Shown: positions 51,101-60,333, counted from the stretch's first letter. The stretch: DNA of 64,000 nt from Clostridiales bacterium (GCA_009776955.1 WRMW01000001.1:248001-312000); one strand, 5' to 3'. Program-made: numbers and translations. The notes: a model not told the origin generated them from the letters alone.

Positions 51101-51798
51101 TTTACAACCTCAATAATCGGGGTGCTGCCTGCATCGAGTATCGCGGTCCTTGTGATAACAGGGGAAAGCTCCTTCGAGTCAAGCCCCGACGCCTCGCAAA
51201 ACGCGGTGAAAAATGCCGCAGGTCTAAGTGTGGCCTCAGAAGCTGCCGAAAGCGTCGCCTCCGCGAGCATACGGCCGCGCATATCCTTGATTATGCGGTA
51301 CGCAAGCATCTGCGGACGTATCTCCTTTTCCGCATACCCCCCTGTTTTCTTGTCGCGTTTCTTCGCCATAACGCTTTCTTTTGCGAAGAATGCCGCAAGC
51401 TTAGTGGGCGCGTCCGTTATGCCCTCGCACATAATCTCATAAGAGGCGGCTGCCGCATACGATGCGAGCGATTTTGTGACGCCATCGGGCTTTTCCCGCC
51501 ATGTGGTGACACGCACCCCCTCCGGCAGCCGTCCGTTTATGATTCCCACCGCCTCGTCTATGTAGGCATATGAGTGACAGCCCCCGCCGTCCACCTCGAA
51601 CTCAAGCAATTCACACGTCGAATGCACCCCCACCGCCAACGGCAACGCAAAACTCATCTTAGGGTGCGGGTTGAACCCCTGCGAATACGCCGGCCTAAGC
51701 CCCGACATCCTAAGCACGCGAAGAAACAGCCGTGCCAGGTCGAGGTGCGAAATATATATCATATTCCCTGTTTTCGTGAACTCAAACACAAGTTTCAT
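51097..51798 (-). CDS. TIGR03936 / DUF2344 radical SAM-associated protein
   Basis: 233 residues from ATG 51798, three bases after the radical SAM gene. MKLVFEFTKTGNMIYISHLD, FLRVLRMSGLRPAYSQGFN and HPKMSFALPLAVGVHS are the family signature. In many Clostridia it is fused to or follows a TIGR03960 protein, and the two are thought to act on one substrate, possibly RNA. The function is unproven. Confidence 0.92.
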   Translation of the reverse strand: MKLVFEFTKTGNMIYISHLDLARLFLRVLRMSGLRPAYSQGFNPHPKMSFALPLAVGVHSTCELLEFEVDGGGCHSYAYIDEAVGIINGRLPEGVRVTTWREKPDGVTKSLASYAAAASYEIMCEGITDAPTKLAAFFAKESVMAKKRDKKTGGYAEKEIRPQMLAYRIIKDMRGRMLAEATLSAASEATLRPAAFFTAFCEASGLDSKELSPVITRTAILDAGSTPIIEVVK

Positions 51799-51801
51799 AG
51801 G

Positions 51802-54201
51802 TCACTCGTATGCCTTTCCCTGTGCGATAATAGACCACGGCAAGGTTGACATAATACCGTTTTTCGTAACCGTATCGCCAAATTCGCAATCGTCAAAATA
51901 CATATCCTCAGCCGGTAACCCCGCATCCGCAAACGCGGAAAGCCAGTTCTCATAACTAAAGTGCTCGCGCCAGCTGTCAAACCCCGTCCCGCGTTCAGCC
52001 GCAAGCCTTATCGCCTCGGAAACGCGCCTATCGCCCTTCGCCAAAAGCATCTCCACCCTGCTCATTCTCGTGTCGTGGTACTTGAAGCCCACGCCCTTCA
52101 CCTTGCGTACGGCGTCTTTCAGGCGGTGGACCTTCGCAATCAATTCCTCCTCGCTATTGCCGCGAACGCGCTCAAACGGCGTCCCCGGCTTCGGCACGAA
52201 ATTCGAAACGCTTACATTCAGATTGAATCTGTACTTCTCGCCCCTTGCCACGCCCAATTCTTTCACATACCTGACCACCCTGCCCGCAAGCTCCGCTATG
52301 CCGTCTATATCCTCGTCCGTTTCGCCCGGCAGCCCAATCATAAAGTAAAACTTGAACTTCTGAAAGCCCAATGGCAGGCATATATCAAGCGCCCGCAATA
52401 TGTCGTCCTCCGTAATCTGCTTGCCGATGGCGTCGCGGAGCCGCTGAGTGCCCGCCTCGGGTGCGAAAGTCAGCCCCGAGCGCTTGTACGCCGCTATTTT
52501 CGCCAATGTGTCCTCTTTAAGCGTGTCCAGCCGCAGCGACGGCATGGACAGCGTCGCATCAACCACCGAAAGCTCTTCCATAAGCTCCGTGACAAGCCCT
52601 TCAATCCCCGGATAATCGCCCGTGGAAAGCGAAAGCAGCGTCACCTCGTCGTAGCCCGTGTTCGCAAGCCCGTCAAAAATCAGCTGTTTTATGCGCTCCG
52701 CCGACCTTTTCCGCACGCCCGCGCACGCATAGCCCGCCTGACAAAACCTGCACTTGCGATAGCAGCCGCGCATTATCTCCACCGCCACCCTGTCATGCAC
52801 GCTCTCGATATGCGATACAAGCGGCTTCACCGGGAAAAACGCCGTTTCGAGGTCGGGTACAACAGCGCGTTCTGCATAATCGGGCAAGTCTTGGTATTTT
52901 TTCGTATATTGTGAGAATTTTGGGAACGCGTCGCACCTCGCACCACCATACACTGGCTCGTAAAACCCTGGCGCATACACCCCCTGTATCCGCGAGCAAG
53001 CCCGCAAAAACGCCTCCCTATCGTCCTTTACACTCCATTCAATCCACACATCGGCGATTGCCGCCAAGACTTCCTCGCCGTCCCCTACGCACACAAGGTC
53101 GAAAAACGGCGCCATAGGCTCGGCGTTCGCCGTACACGGCCCCCCTGAGATCACGATAGGATCGCCATCGCCGCGTTCCGAGGCGTAGAGCGGTATCCCC
53201 GCCTGACCAAGCATACGCAAGACATTCGTATAGCAAAGCTCGTGCTGCAGCGTAAACCCCACCATATCGAACCGTCTTACAGGCATACGGTTTTCCAGTG
53301 AAAACAGCGGAAGCCCCCGCTCCGCAAGCAGCCCCGCCATATCCGCGCCGACCGCAAAAGCCCGCTCGCAAACCACATCAGGCCGCTCGTTCAACAACCC
53401 ATAAAGCACCTGCATCCCTGTATACGACATACCGATTTCGTAAAGGTCGGGGAACGCAAAGCAAAACCGAAACGCCGCGTCGCCCCATTCCTTTCGTGTG
53501 CTGCCCATTTCGCCCCCGATATATCGCCCCGGCCGTTCGACCAATGGCAAAAGCGGCGCTATGTTCACGTGCCCGCCGGTCGCGATATCCTCGAACGAGC
53601 GGCCTGTCAACGCCTCTATCTCCCTTATCAAGCCGAGCGTCCTGTCCATATTCTCGCGGACGCGGTCAAGCACCTCCGGCACGTCCGCATAACGCCTTAC
53701 CAAGTCCTTCATACGCGCCTTATAGCCCACATATGCGTCCTCTTTCACCGTGCGGTCGGCCAATGCCACCACCACCGCCGAGTCCACGCCCACGATGCCC
53801 GCAGGGAAGTCAAGCCTCATATGCCGCTCGATGATATCGGCCGCCGCCTCACGCAGCCCATCCGACACCCTCGCCCCCAAAATCCCCTCAAAATCCATAT
53901 CACGCAGCATGGACGCCCCCACCACATCATGGTCGCGACCCGCCCTCGCCATATCGTGCAGATATCCCGCAAGCCGTACCGCCTCCGCATCAATCCGCCC
54001 CCGGTCACTCCCTGCCCCCAACAACGCCCCGCAGATATTCACCGCCGCATCGCCGACCGCCATGCAATGCCGCTTCACATGTTCCGGCGCCCCATGCGCC
54101 TCCAATATCCGCAAAAAATCGCTACGCCCTATCATAACCCTGTCATTGCGAGCATCGCGAAGCAATCCAGTCTCCAATCCGTCGCCGCCCTCACTCATCA
54201 T
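51802..54201 (-). CDS. TIGR03960-type radical SAM protein fused to an N-terminal HD hydrolase domain
   Basis: 799 residues. Residues about 23-210 are an HD-domain phosphohydrolase: VKRHCMAVGDAAVNICG, AGYLHDMARAGRDHDVVG and VVVALADRTVKEDAY supply the His, HD and Asp metal ligands. Residues about 215-799 are the radical SAM protein: IVISGGPCTANAEPMAPFFD, IMRGCYRKCRFCQAGYACAG (Cys-x3-Cys-x2-Cys) and FYFMIGLPGETDEDI. Relatives are about 600 residues and lack the HD part. The start at 54201 overlaps obg by 11 bases. A dispersed repeat is read in frame between residues 12 and 22, so ATG 54135 (MIGRSDFLRIL) may be the real start. Confidence 0.88.
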   Translation of the reverse strand: MMSEGGDGLETGLLRDARNDRVMIGRSDFLRILEAHGAPEHVKRHCMAVGDAAVNICGALLGAGSDRGRIDAEAVRLAGYLHDMARAGRDHDVVGASMLRDMDFEGILGARVSDGLREAAADIIERHMRLDFPAGIVGVDSAVVVALADRTVKEDAYVGYKARMKDLVRRYADVPEVLDRVRENMDRTLGLIREIEALTGRSFEDIATGGHVNIAPLLPLVERPGRYIGGEMGSTRKEWGDAAFRFCFAFPDLYEIGMSYTGMQVLYGLLNERPDVVCERAFAVGADMAGLLAERGLPLFSLENRMPVRRFDMVGFTLQHELCYTNVLRMLGQAGIPLYASERGDGDPIVISGGPCTANAEPMAPFFDLVCVGDGEEVLAAIADVWIEWSVKDDREAFLRACSRIQGVYAPGFYEPVYGGARCDAFPKFSQYTKKYQDLPDYAERAVVPDLETAFFPVKPLVSHIESVHDRVAVEIMRGCYRKCRFCQAGYACAGVRKRSAERIKQLIFDGLANTGYDEVTLLSLSTGDYPGIEGLVTELMEELSVVDATLSMPSLRLDTLKEDTLAKIAAYKRSGLTFAPEAGTQRLRDAIGKQITEDDILRALDICLPLGFQKFKFYFMIGLPGETDEDIDGIAELAGRVVRYVKELGVARGEKYRFNLNVSVSNFVPKPGTPFERVRGNSEEELIAKVHRLKDAVRKVKGVGFKYHDTRMSRVEMLLAKGDRRVSEAIRLAAERGTGFDSWREHFSYENWLSAFADAGLPAEDMYFDDCEFGDTVTKNGIMSTLPWSIIAQGKAYE
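54142..54170. repeat. Dispersed 'CATTGCGAGCATCGCGAAGC' type repeat fragment
   Basis: The sequence GTCATTGCGAGCATCGCGAA and the next bases resemble a short palindromic repeat found in many unrelated bacterial genomes. Here it sits at the junction of obg and the radical SAM gene and is open in the downstream reading frame. Confidence 0.45.
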
Positions 54202-55510
54202 CGTACCATTCCATGTCGAAATTCTTGATTCGTATCGTGCCCCCCTCTGCCAATCCCCGCTCTTTCAGCCGGCTTATGACCTTGTTCGACACCAAGAACT
54301 TGTTCAGGTAGCCGATGGACCCAGGATCGCTGAAATTCGTCGAGTCGAATATCTTGTGCAATTGCTTGCCGGCAAGCACCCACGCCCCGTCCTCGCCCTC
54401 CGATATCTTTATGTCGCGGTAGTCTGGGTCGTCCTCCACCCGCGTTACCTTCATCCATAGGCTTTGGTCGCCCCAGGCCGGCGCCCCTGCCTCCGCCTCG
54501 TCACGCTCCGCCGCAGCAAGCCTGCCCGCCGCCGCATTCAGCAGCTCCGTCACTCCCTGCCCCGTCGCCGCGCTTATCTTATAATAATCGATGCCCTCGC
54601 CATCAAGATGCCGTATAAGCTCAGTAAATGCATTTGTGTTGTCATCCCCCCCCACCAAATCCATCTTATTCAGCGCCACCACCTGCGGCTTTTTCACCAA
54701 AAGCGGCGAATAATCCCCCATTTCCCCCTGTATCGTCAAAAAATCCTCAAGCGGGCCTCGCCCCTCCGAACCTGACGCGTCCACCACATGAATCACCATC
54801 TTCGTCCGCTCAATATGCTTCAAAAAGTCGTGCCCAAGCCCTGCGCCTTCCGCCGCCCCCTCGATTAGCCCAGGGATGTCCGCAAGCACAAACGACGTGT
54901 TCGCAAGCTCCACCACGCCCAAATTCGGCGCTATGGTCGTAAAATGATAGTTCGCAATCTTAGGCCGCGCACCCGTCCCCGCCGCGAGCAACGTGGACTT
55001 CCCGACATTCGGCATCCCCACTATCCCAACATCGGCTATCAGCTTGAGTTCGATTACGACCGTCCGCTCCTGCCCAGGCGACCCCGCCTCCGCAAAGTTC
55101 GGCGCCTGCCGCACAGAGTTCTTGAAGCTGCTGTTGCCTAGCCCCCCCTTGCCGCCGAGCGCCGCCACAAACCGCGCCCCGTCCTCCGCAAGGTCCGCCA
55201 TAAAGGCCCCCGAAGCCTCGTCTATCACCACGCTTCCCACCGGCACCTTTATCACCAAATCATCCGCGCCCCGCCCGTATTTATTGGACGTCATGCCGTT
55301 CTGCCCGGGCTGCGCCTTGTATTTCTTCATGTACTTGAGATCCATCAGCGTCCGCAGCCCCCTGTCCGCCACAAAGACCACATCGCCGCCCTTGCCGCCG
55401 TTCCCCCCATCCGGCCCGCCGTTCGGCACATAAGGCTCGCGCCGAAAAGAGACGGCCCCATCGCCGCCCTTCCCCGACCGTATCACAATCGTTGCCTTGT
55501 CGATAAACAT
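54191..55510 (-). CDS. obg: Obg/CgtA GTPase
   Basis: 439 residues from ATG 55510. The Gly-rich Obg fold (GGPDGGNGGKGGDVVFVAD) is followed by the G domain: G1 GMPNVGKSTLL, G2 NYHFTTIAPNLG, G3 ADIPGLIEGA and G4 VALNKMDLVG. The C-terminal OCT domain ends EGGTIRIKNFDMEWYDD. Obg couples ribosome maturation to growth and (p)ppGpp. TATAAT (minus 55525-55520) lies 9 bases before the ATG and no Shine-Dalgarno is seen, so the transcript from it would be almost leaderless. It is downstream of rplU-rpmA, behind a terminator. Confidence 0.96.
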   Translation of the reverse strand: MFIDKATIVIRSGKGGDGAVSFRREPYVPNGGPDGGNGGKGGDVVFVADRGLRTLMDLKYMKKYKAQPGQNGMTSNKYGRGADDLVIKVPVGSVVIDEASGAFMADLAEDGARFVAALGGKGGLGNSSFKNSVRQAPNFAEAGSPGQERTVVIELKLIADVGIVGMPNVGKSTLLAAGTGARPKIANYHFTTIAPNLGVVELANTSFVLADIPGLIEGAAEGAGLGHDFLKHIERTKMVIHVVDASGSEGRGPLEDFLTIQGEMGDYSPLLVKKPQVVALNKMDLVGGDDNTNAFTELIRHLDGEGIDYYKISAATGQGVTELLNAAAGRLAAAERDEAEAGAPAWGDQSLWMKVTRVEDDPDYRDIKISEGEDGAWVLAGKQLHKIFDSTNFSDPGSIGYLNKFLVSNKVISRLKERGLAEGGTIRIKNFDMEWYDDE

Positions 55511-55531
55511 AGTGCTGCAATTATAACACAC

Positions 55532-55565
55532 AAAAGCCGCCCCCTTCACGGAGCGGCCTTTTTTG
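55532..55565 (-). terminator. Terminator after rpmA
   Basis: On the minus strand an A-run, AAGGCCGC...GCGGCTT with one bulged base, and a TTTT tail. It ends the rplU-rpmA transcript just before the obg promoter. Confidence 0.65.
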
Positions 55566-55619
55566 TTTGCATAATCGTAATGTTGCCGGACCTGTTTCGC
55601 CCGACCCGAACCTATATCC

Positions 55620-55889
55620 TCAGTTTACCGCGCTTGCCGGCGTATAGACGCTCACCTGCTTGCGTTTCTTGTCATAACGCTCGAACTTCACATTCCCGTC
55701 GATTTTCGAGAACAATGTGTCGTCGCCGCCTATCCCGACATTCACGCCGGGGTGGAATTTCGTGCCGCGCTGACGCACAAGGATGGAGCCCGCGCTTACA
55801 TACTGTCCGTCGCCGGTCTTTACGCCTAGCCGTTTAGCTTGTGATTCGCGACCGTTCTTTGAACTGCCTACGCCTTTTTTACTTGCCAT
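55620..55889 (-). CDS. rpmA: 50S ribosomal protein L27
   Basis: 89 residues beginning [19 protein letters not shown], with the standard [20 protein letters not shown] and [19 protein letters not shown]. The N-terminus reaches the peptidyl-transferase centre. In most Bacillota L27 carries a short extension (Q-x-F-F-A-type) cut by the protease Prp, whose gene lies between rplU and rpmA. Here the extension is absent and only 26 bases separate rplU from rpmA, so Prp is missing from this locus, consistently with the mature-type start. Confidence 0.97.
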   Translation of the reverse strand: MASKKGVGSSKNGRESQAKRLGVKTGDGQYVSAGSILVRQRGTKFHPGVNVGIGGDDTLFSKIDGNVKFERYDKKRKQVSVYTPASAVN

Positions 55890-55915
55890 TTTTCCGTCCT
55901 CCTTATCGTCCGACG

Positions 55916-56914
55916 CTATTTGCCTTTGGCTCCGTCAAGGAGCGCCAACAATTCTTCTTTTTTTGCGGCCTTTGCGTACTCTATGCCGAGTTCGTCAAGC
56001 TTCGCCGTTATGTCCGCCTTGGTCATCTTTGCAGCAGGCTTGTCATCCGCCGCTTCGGGTTTGTCAGCGGGAGCGTCCGCAGCCGCCTCAGCCTTTTCCT
56101 TCTTGGGCTTCTTCGGCTTTTCCTCAGTCGGCACTTCGGCTTCTTCAGCCTTTTCTTCCTTGGCTTTCTTCGGTTTTTCTTCGGCTTCCGGCGCCGCTTC
56201 CTCAGTAACCTCAGCCGCCTCGTCCTTCGCCGCTTTCTTGGCTTTCTTCGGCTTCGCCTCGTCTGCCGACTCGACCGCTTTTTCGTCCATAGTAGCCTCA
56301 GTCTTGGCCTTGCTTGCCTTCCTCTTCGGCTTTTCGTCCGCTTTCGCCTCGATCGTCACAGCCTCGACCGACGCCTCGTTCTCTGCCGCTTCTTCCGCCT
56401 CAGCGCCCTTTTCAGCCGCAATCTTCGCAGCCTTCTCAGTCCTCGCCTCAGCCCTCTCAGCCTTAGCCTCGGCCTTAGCCTCTCTCCTGATTTTCTTCTT
56501 GCTCTTTATCGGCTTTTCTTCCTCTGTCTCGTCCGCCTCAGATGCTTCCTCAGGCTCTTCCACCACAGGCTTCTCCGGCTTCACGCCGAAATCCTTGCCG
56601 CCGACAGTGAAGTTCTCTATTTCAATCTCCGTAAACGGCTGCCTATGCCCCTTCTTCCTGCGGTAGTTCTTCTTGGACTTGAACTTGTAGACGATGACTT
56701 TGTCGCCCTTGCCCTCCGCCATGATGGTTGCATTGACAGTCGCTGCATCGAGGTACGGCGTCCCCGTCTTTAGCACCCCATCATCGCCCGAAAACGCCAT
56801 GACGCTCTCGAACCTGACCAATTCGCCCACTTCGCCCTTGATCTTCTCGATCCTGAGCACATCGCCGGCTTCCACCTTGTACTGCTTACCGCCAGTCTGA
56901 AAAATCGCATACAT
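55916..56914 (-). CDS. rplU: 50S ribosomal protein L21 with 230-residue C-terminal extension
   Basis: 332 residues; bacterial L21 is normally about 103. Residues 1-103 are a complete L21 ([53 protein letters not shown]). Residues about 104-295 are a highly charged Lys/Glu/Ala linker with repeated EEKPKK and PKKAKK units. The last 35 residues ([20 protein letters not shown] then [12 protein letters not shown]) match the HeH/LEM or SAP-like helix-extension-helix fold that binds nucleic acids. The reading frame is open throughout and followed by rpmA at 26 bases, so the extension appears genuine. Its purpose is unknown. Confidence 0.95.
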   Translation of the reverse strand: MYAIFQTGGKQYKVEAGDVLRIEKIKGEVGELVRFESVMAFSGDDGVLKTGTPYLDAATVNATIMAEGKGDKVIVYKFKSKKNYRRKKGHRQPFTEIEIENFTVGGKDFGVKPEKPVVEEPEEASEADETEEEKPIKSKKKIRREAKAEAKAERAEARTEKAAKIAAEKGAEAEEAAENEASVEAVTIEAKADEKPKRKASKAKTEATMDEKAVESADEAKPKKAKKAAKDEAAEVTEEAAPEAEEKPKKAKEEKAEEAEVPTEEKPKKPKKEKAEAAADAPADKPEAADDKPAAKMTKADITAKLDELGIEYAKAAKKEELLALLDGAKGK

Positions 56915-56973
56915 AATTCGTGATCTCCTTCCTCATTGCTCCAAAAAGCAACGATTTGCTCACCATCGAGGCC

Positions 56974-56992
56974 GGTGCGTCATACCCGCACC
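56974..56992 (-). promoter_or_regulatory. Hairpin in the rplU leader
   Basis: GGTGCG (56974-56979) and CGCACC (56987-56992) form a stem 60-80 bases before rplU. It may belong to an L21 leader RNA used for feedback control; I cannot confirm the consensus. The rest of 56915-57084 shows nothing else. Confidence 0.35.
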
Positions 56993-57084
56993 CGTTCATG
57001 CCTTTTCTGCGCGGCTCACAAACAAGAAATTTACCACAATTCCCCCCACCCCGTCAAGCCAAATTTTGCAGACGTTTGGGAACG

Positions 57085-57597
57085 TCATCCTCCCTGCCCA
57101 TCCACGAACTCAGTGCCGCGTTCCTCCAGGACGGTCATGGACAGCGGCGCGAGCTGCAAGGTCTCAAGCCCCGTGGGGGCGGTCACCCGCTCCAGTGTCC
57201 CGATGACCTCCACCCAGTCGTTGTTCTTAGGGGTGTCCTCCTTCCAGTCCACGCCGAAGCCGATGACGCCGTCGTCCCCGCAACAACCGGGGCCGTAACG
57301 TATAACGTAGCGATACATCTCATCCTCGGAGTCAAACACCTCGTAGATGCCCTCGTACTTGATGGTCTTGCCGATATAATCGTCGGGGTTGAGATATATG
57401 TCGTTTACCTGCTCTGCAAACATACGTTCTCCGATCTCTATATCGACGGCTATGGACGGCTCCGCCGCCGCTTCATCCTCGCCCGCTGCCGCTGTGCCGT
57501 CTTCGAGCGCGGCTGACCCGCCCCCGCATGCCGACAGCAAAACAAGCCCCGCAAGCAGCAGCCCTATTACGATACCGATTCGCATATTATTATTCAT
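57085..57597 (-). CDS. Lipoprotein with DUF1980/TIGR03943-like domain in the zinc-uptake operon
   Basis: 170 residues; ATG 57597 shares its first base with the znuB stop (TAATG). Lipobox VLLSAC, an acidic linker, then IYLNPDDYIGKTIKYEGIY, IRYGPGCCGDDGVIGFGVDW and DWVEVIGTLERV. These match the C-terminal domain of TIGR03943/DUF1980 proteins, including the adjacent Cys pair that may bind metal. Linked to znuABC, it may chaperone or sense zinc outside the membrane. Confidence 0.7.
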   Translation of the reverse strand: MNNNMRIGIVIGLLLAGLVLLSACGGGSAALEDGTAAAGEDEAAAEPSIAVDIEIGERMFAEQVNDIYLNPDDYIGKTIKYEGIYEVFDSEDEMYRYVIRYGPGCCGDDGVIGFGVDWKEDTPKNNDWVEVIGTLERVTAPTGLETLQLAPLSMTVLEERGTEFVDGQGG

Positions 57598-58472
57598 TAT
57601 TCAACCATCCTCTCCAATCTCTCTGCTCCCAACTCGGCTGTCTGGGCGCCCTTCCTCCGCAAAACGAGCAGCGCCGCCAGCCAGAACCCGAAGAACGCCA
57701 CGACGTTCACGAGCACTACGCTCGCGCCCGTGGGTATCGCGTGCAGATACGACATCACCACGCCGATGAAGAAGCATGCTACAGACACGATGGCGGAGCA
57801 TATGGTGACGGTTTTGAACTTCTTGCACAGCCGCATGGACGTGAGCGCGGGGAAGATGACCAGGCTCGATATCAGCAGCGCGCCCATCATCCGCATTCCG
57901 AGCACGATGGTCATGGCGGTCAGCAGGGCTATCAGCATATTGTATGCGCCTGCCTTGACGCCTGTGGCACGTGCGAACCCCTCGTCGAAAGTGACCGCGA
58001 ATATCTTGTTGTAGAACAGCACGAACAGCGCCATCACGGCGATGGACAGCGTGACCGAAAGCTGCACGTCCGCATGGCTCATGGCGAGAATGCTGCCAAA
58101 AAGGTAGTTGCAGACGTCGGTGTTCATGCCTGTGGTCATCGCTATCACCGATATGCCTATGGCGAGCGAGGCGGTCGAGATAAGGGCTATCGCCGCGTCC
58201 CCTTTTATCTTGCTGTTCTCGCTTATCCTGAGCAGCAGGAAGGCGGCGAGCACCACCACGGGCATAGAGACGGCAAGCGGGGCAAGGTTCAGCGCAGTGG
58301 CGATGGCAAGCGTGCCGAAGCCGACATTGGAGAGCCCGAAGCCAATCATGGAGTAACGCTTGAGCACGAGGCTCACTCCGAGCAGCGCGGCGCAGAGCGA
58401 GACCATTACCCCCACGACCACGGCCCTGACGAGAAAGCCGTATGAAAACATTTCAGAAAGTGTCTCAAACAT
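57597..58472 (-). CDS. znuB: Zinc ABC transporter permease ZnuB
   Basis: 291 residues from ATG 58472, seven bases after GGGAGGTG. About eight membrane segments of the ABC-3 family: VVVGVMVSLCAALLGVSLVL, KRYSMIGFGLSNVGFGTLA, TTGMNTDVCNYLFGSILAM, MRMMGALLISSLVIFPALTS. It forms the membrane channel for Zn2+ (Mn2+ or Fe2+ cannot be excluded). Its start overlaps znuC by 8 bases. Confidence 0.92.
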   Translation of the reverse strand: MFETLSEMFSYGFLVRAVVVGVMVSLCAALLGVSLVLKRYSMIGFGLSNVGFGTLAIATALNLAPLAVSMPVVVLAAFLLLRISENSKIKGDAAIALISTASLAIGISVIAMTTGMNTDVCNYLFGSILAMSHADVQLSVTLSIAVMALFVLFYNKIFAVTFDEGFARATGVKAGAYNMLIALLTAMTIVLGMRMMGALLISSLVIFPALTSMRLCKKFKTVTICSAIVSVACFFIGVVMSYLHAIPTGASVVLVNVVAFFGFWLAALLVLRRKGAQTAELGAERLERMVE

Positions 58473-59175
58473 CGCTATCACCTCCCAAAAACCTCTTGCC
58501 GATGGCGGTTTCCGCATAATCGCCCGCCGGCCCGAAGAACGCCTGTCTGTTTTTCAGGTGGAGTATATGCGAGGCGTAGGCAACGGCCGTCTTGACGTCG
58601 TGGGAGACCATTACTACGGTAATGCCCGTCTCCTTGTTGATTTTTTCTATCTGCACGTAGAGGTCCTGCGTCGCGACGGGGTCGAGCCCCGCCACCGGCT
58701 CGTCGAGGACAAGCAGCTTTCGGGTGGCGCAGAGCGCGCGTGCAAGCAGGACCCGCTGCTGCTGACCCCCTGAGAGCTCACGGTAGCAACTGTCCCTGAG
58801 CCCCGATATGCCGAGCAATGCCATGTTCGCCTCCGCTTCCGCTTTGTCTGCGGCAGAATAGAACGGGCGGATTCCGCAGCTCGCAAGCCTCCCTGACAGA
58901 ACGACTTCATACACGCTTGCGGGGAAGTCCTTCTGCACCACGGTCTGTTGCGGAAGATAGCCTATCTCGTTGCTGTCGAGCCCATCGCCGAACTCGATGC
59001 TACCCCCCGCAGGCTTCATCAGCCCAAGCAGCCCCTTGACGAGCGTGCTCTTGCCGGAGCCGTTTTCACCGACGATGCAGAGGTAATCGCCGCTTTGCAC
59101 CACGAAGTCAAGCCCGCTTACCGCGATGGCGTTGTCGTATGCAAAGGCCGCGTTTTTGCAGATTATTTGTGGCAT
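58465..59175 (-). CDS. znuC: Zinc ABC transporter ATPase ZnuC
   Basis: 236 residues from ATG 59175 (a TTG at 59184 is closer to GGAGGTG). Walker A VGENGSGKSTLVKGLLG, Q-loop GYLPQQTVVQKDFPASV, signature RELSGGQQQRVLLARALC, Walker B LLVLDEPVAGLDP, switch His in VVMVSHDVKTAV. The P-Q-x-x and F-P-x-S-V segment is typical of metal-type ABC ATPases. It lies between znuA and znuB. Confidence 0.93.
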   Translation of the reverse strand: MPQIICKNAAFAYDNAIAVSGLDFVVQSGDYLCIVGENGSGKSTLVKGLLGLMKPAGGSIEFGDGLDSNEIGYLPQQTVVQKDFPASVYEVVLSGRLASCGIRPFYSAADKAEAEANMALLGISGLRDSCYRELSGGQQQRVLLARALCATRKLLVLDEPVAGLDPVATQDLYVQIEKINKETGITVVMVSHDVKTAVAYASHILHLKNRQAFFGPAGDYAETAIGKRFLGGDSDV

Positions 59176-59195
59176 GACAGGCAAATCACCTCCAT

Positions 59196-60284
59196 CTAAT
59201 GCAGTGCTTCCCTAAGCGCGTCCACATTCCGTATCATCAAGTCCATATAGCCGAGCCCGGCCTCGAAATCGTCCCTCGTGATATTGTGGCAGGCGTGCAA
59301 CAACAATTTTTTCGTGCCGGTCTCTGCGCTGATGGTGTCCGCCATGCGCTCGTTTGAAAGCTCGATATGGAATACCACGGGTATCTCCTCGTGCATGATC
59401 TTGTCGATTAGGAACGCTACGGTCCTCGCGCTTGGCTCCGTGTCGGTGGAGCAGCCGGAGAAAGCGGCGAAGTAGTCAAGCCCGTACTCGTCCGTTAGGT
59501 AGCGGAACGGGAACCTGTCGCCGAACACTATGGTGTGGCGCACGGCGGTGTCGGTTACGGTTCGGAACGCCGCGTCGAGACCGCCAAGCCCCTCGATATA
59601 GGTGGTCGCGTTTGCTTGGTATGCGGCGGCGTTTGTTTGATCCGAAGCCGCTTTCCTGCTCTCGGCGTCGCTTAGGGCGTCCGCTATCCGCTGCACGATA
59701 AGCATGGCGTTTTTAGGCGATGTCCAGACATGCTCGTCATATGCGACCTCGTCGCCATCGTCACCGTCGTGGCTGTCATTCCCATGGTCGTGGCTATGAC
59801 CGTGGCCGTCATCGCTATCGCCGCCCTCCATGCCCTCGACAAATTCTTCTTCGACAAGCGTCACGCAGTCAACCAAAGCGACGATTTCCATATTATCGGT
59901 GTCCATTGAGCCAAGTATCCTATCGACCCATGCGTCCGATTCTCCGCCTATATAGACAAAGACATCCGCATTCTGGATGGTGATGATGTCTTGCGGCGTA
60001 GGCTCGTAGGAGTGGCTTTCCATGCCTGGCGAAAGCAGCATCGCCACGTTCGCCCTGCCCCCTGCCACCACGCGTGCGAAGTCGAAAGGCGCAAAGATGG
60101 TGGCGACCACGCTTATCCTGTTTTCGTCTGCGGCCGCGTCAGGCTTGGGTGTCTGGCTTTCCGCTGCAAGGGCTTCGTCTGGGGCGTACACTTCCGGATC
60201 CGCAGATTCACCCCGCCCGCAGCCAGACAGTCCAAACACGACGGCCAACGCACCAACCGCTATAAACGAAACAATTCTTCTCAT
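59196..60284 (-). CDS. znuA: Zinc-binding lipoprotein ZnuA with His-rich loop
   Basis: 362 residues from ATG 60284 (GGAGAG upstream). Lipobox VFGLSGC, then the cluster A-I fold: SVVATIFAPFDFARVVAGGR, LLSPGMESHSYEPTPQDI with the first metal His, VFVYIGGESDAWVDRIL, a loop DDGHGHSHDHGNDSHDGDDG and AYDEHVWTSPKNAM with another ligand. The His/Asp-rich loop is characteristic of zinc rather than manganese binders. First gene of the operon. Confidence 0.94.
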   Translation of the reverse strand: MRRIVSFIAVGALAVVFGLSGCGRGESADPEVYAPDEALAAESQTPKPDAAADENRISVVATIFAPFDFARVVAGGRANVAMLLSPGMESHSYEPTPQDIITIQNADVFVYIGGESDAWVDRILGSMDTDNMEIVALVDCVTLVEEEFVEGMEGGDSDDGHGHSHDHGNDSHDGDDGDEVAYDEHVWTSPKNAMLIVQRIADALSDAESRKAASDQTNAAAYQANATTYIEGLGGLDAAFRTVTDTAVRHTIVFGDRFPFRYLTDEYGLDYFAAFSGCSTDTEPSARTVAFLIDKIMHEEIPVVFHIELSNERMADTISAETGTKKLLLHACHNITRDDFEAGLGYMDLMIRNVDALREALH

Positions 60285-60333
60285 ACTTATCTCTCCATCA
60301 AACACATCTTCATAGTATGTATTGACAATCAGT

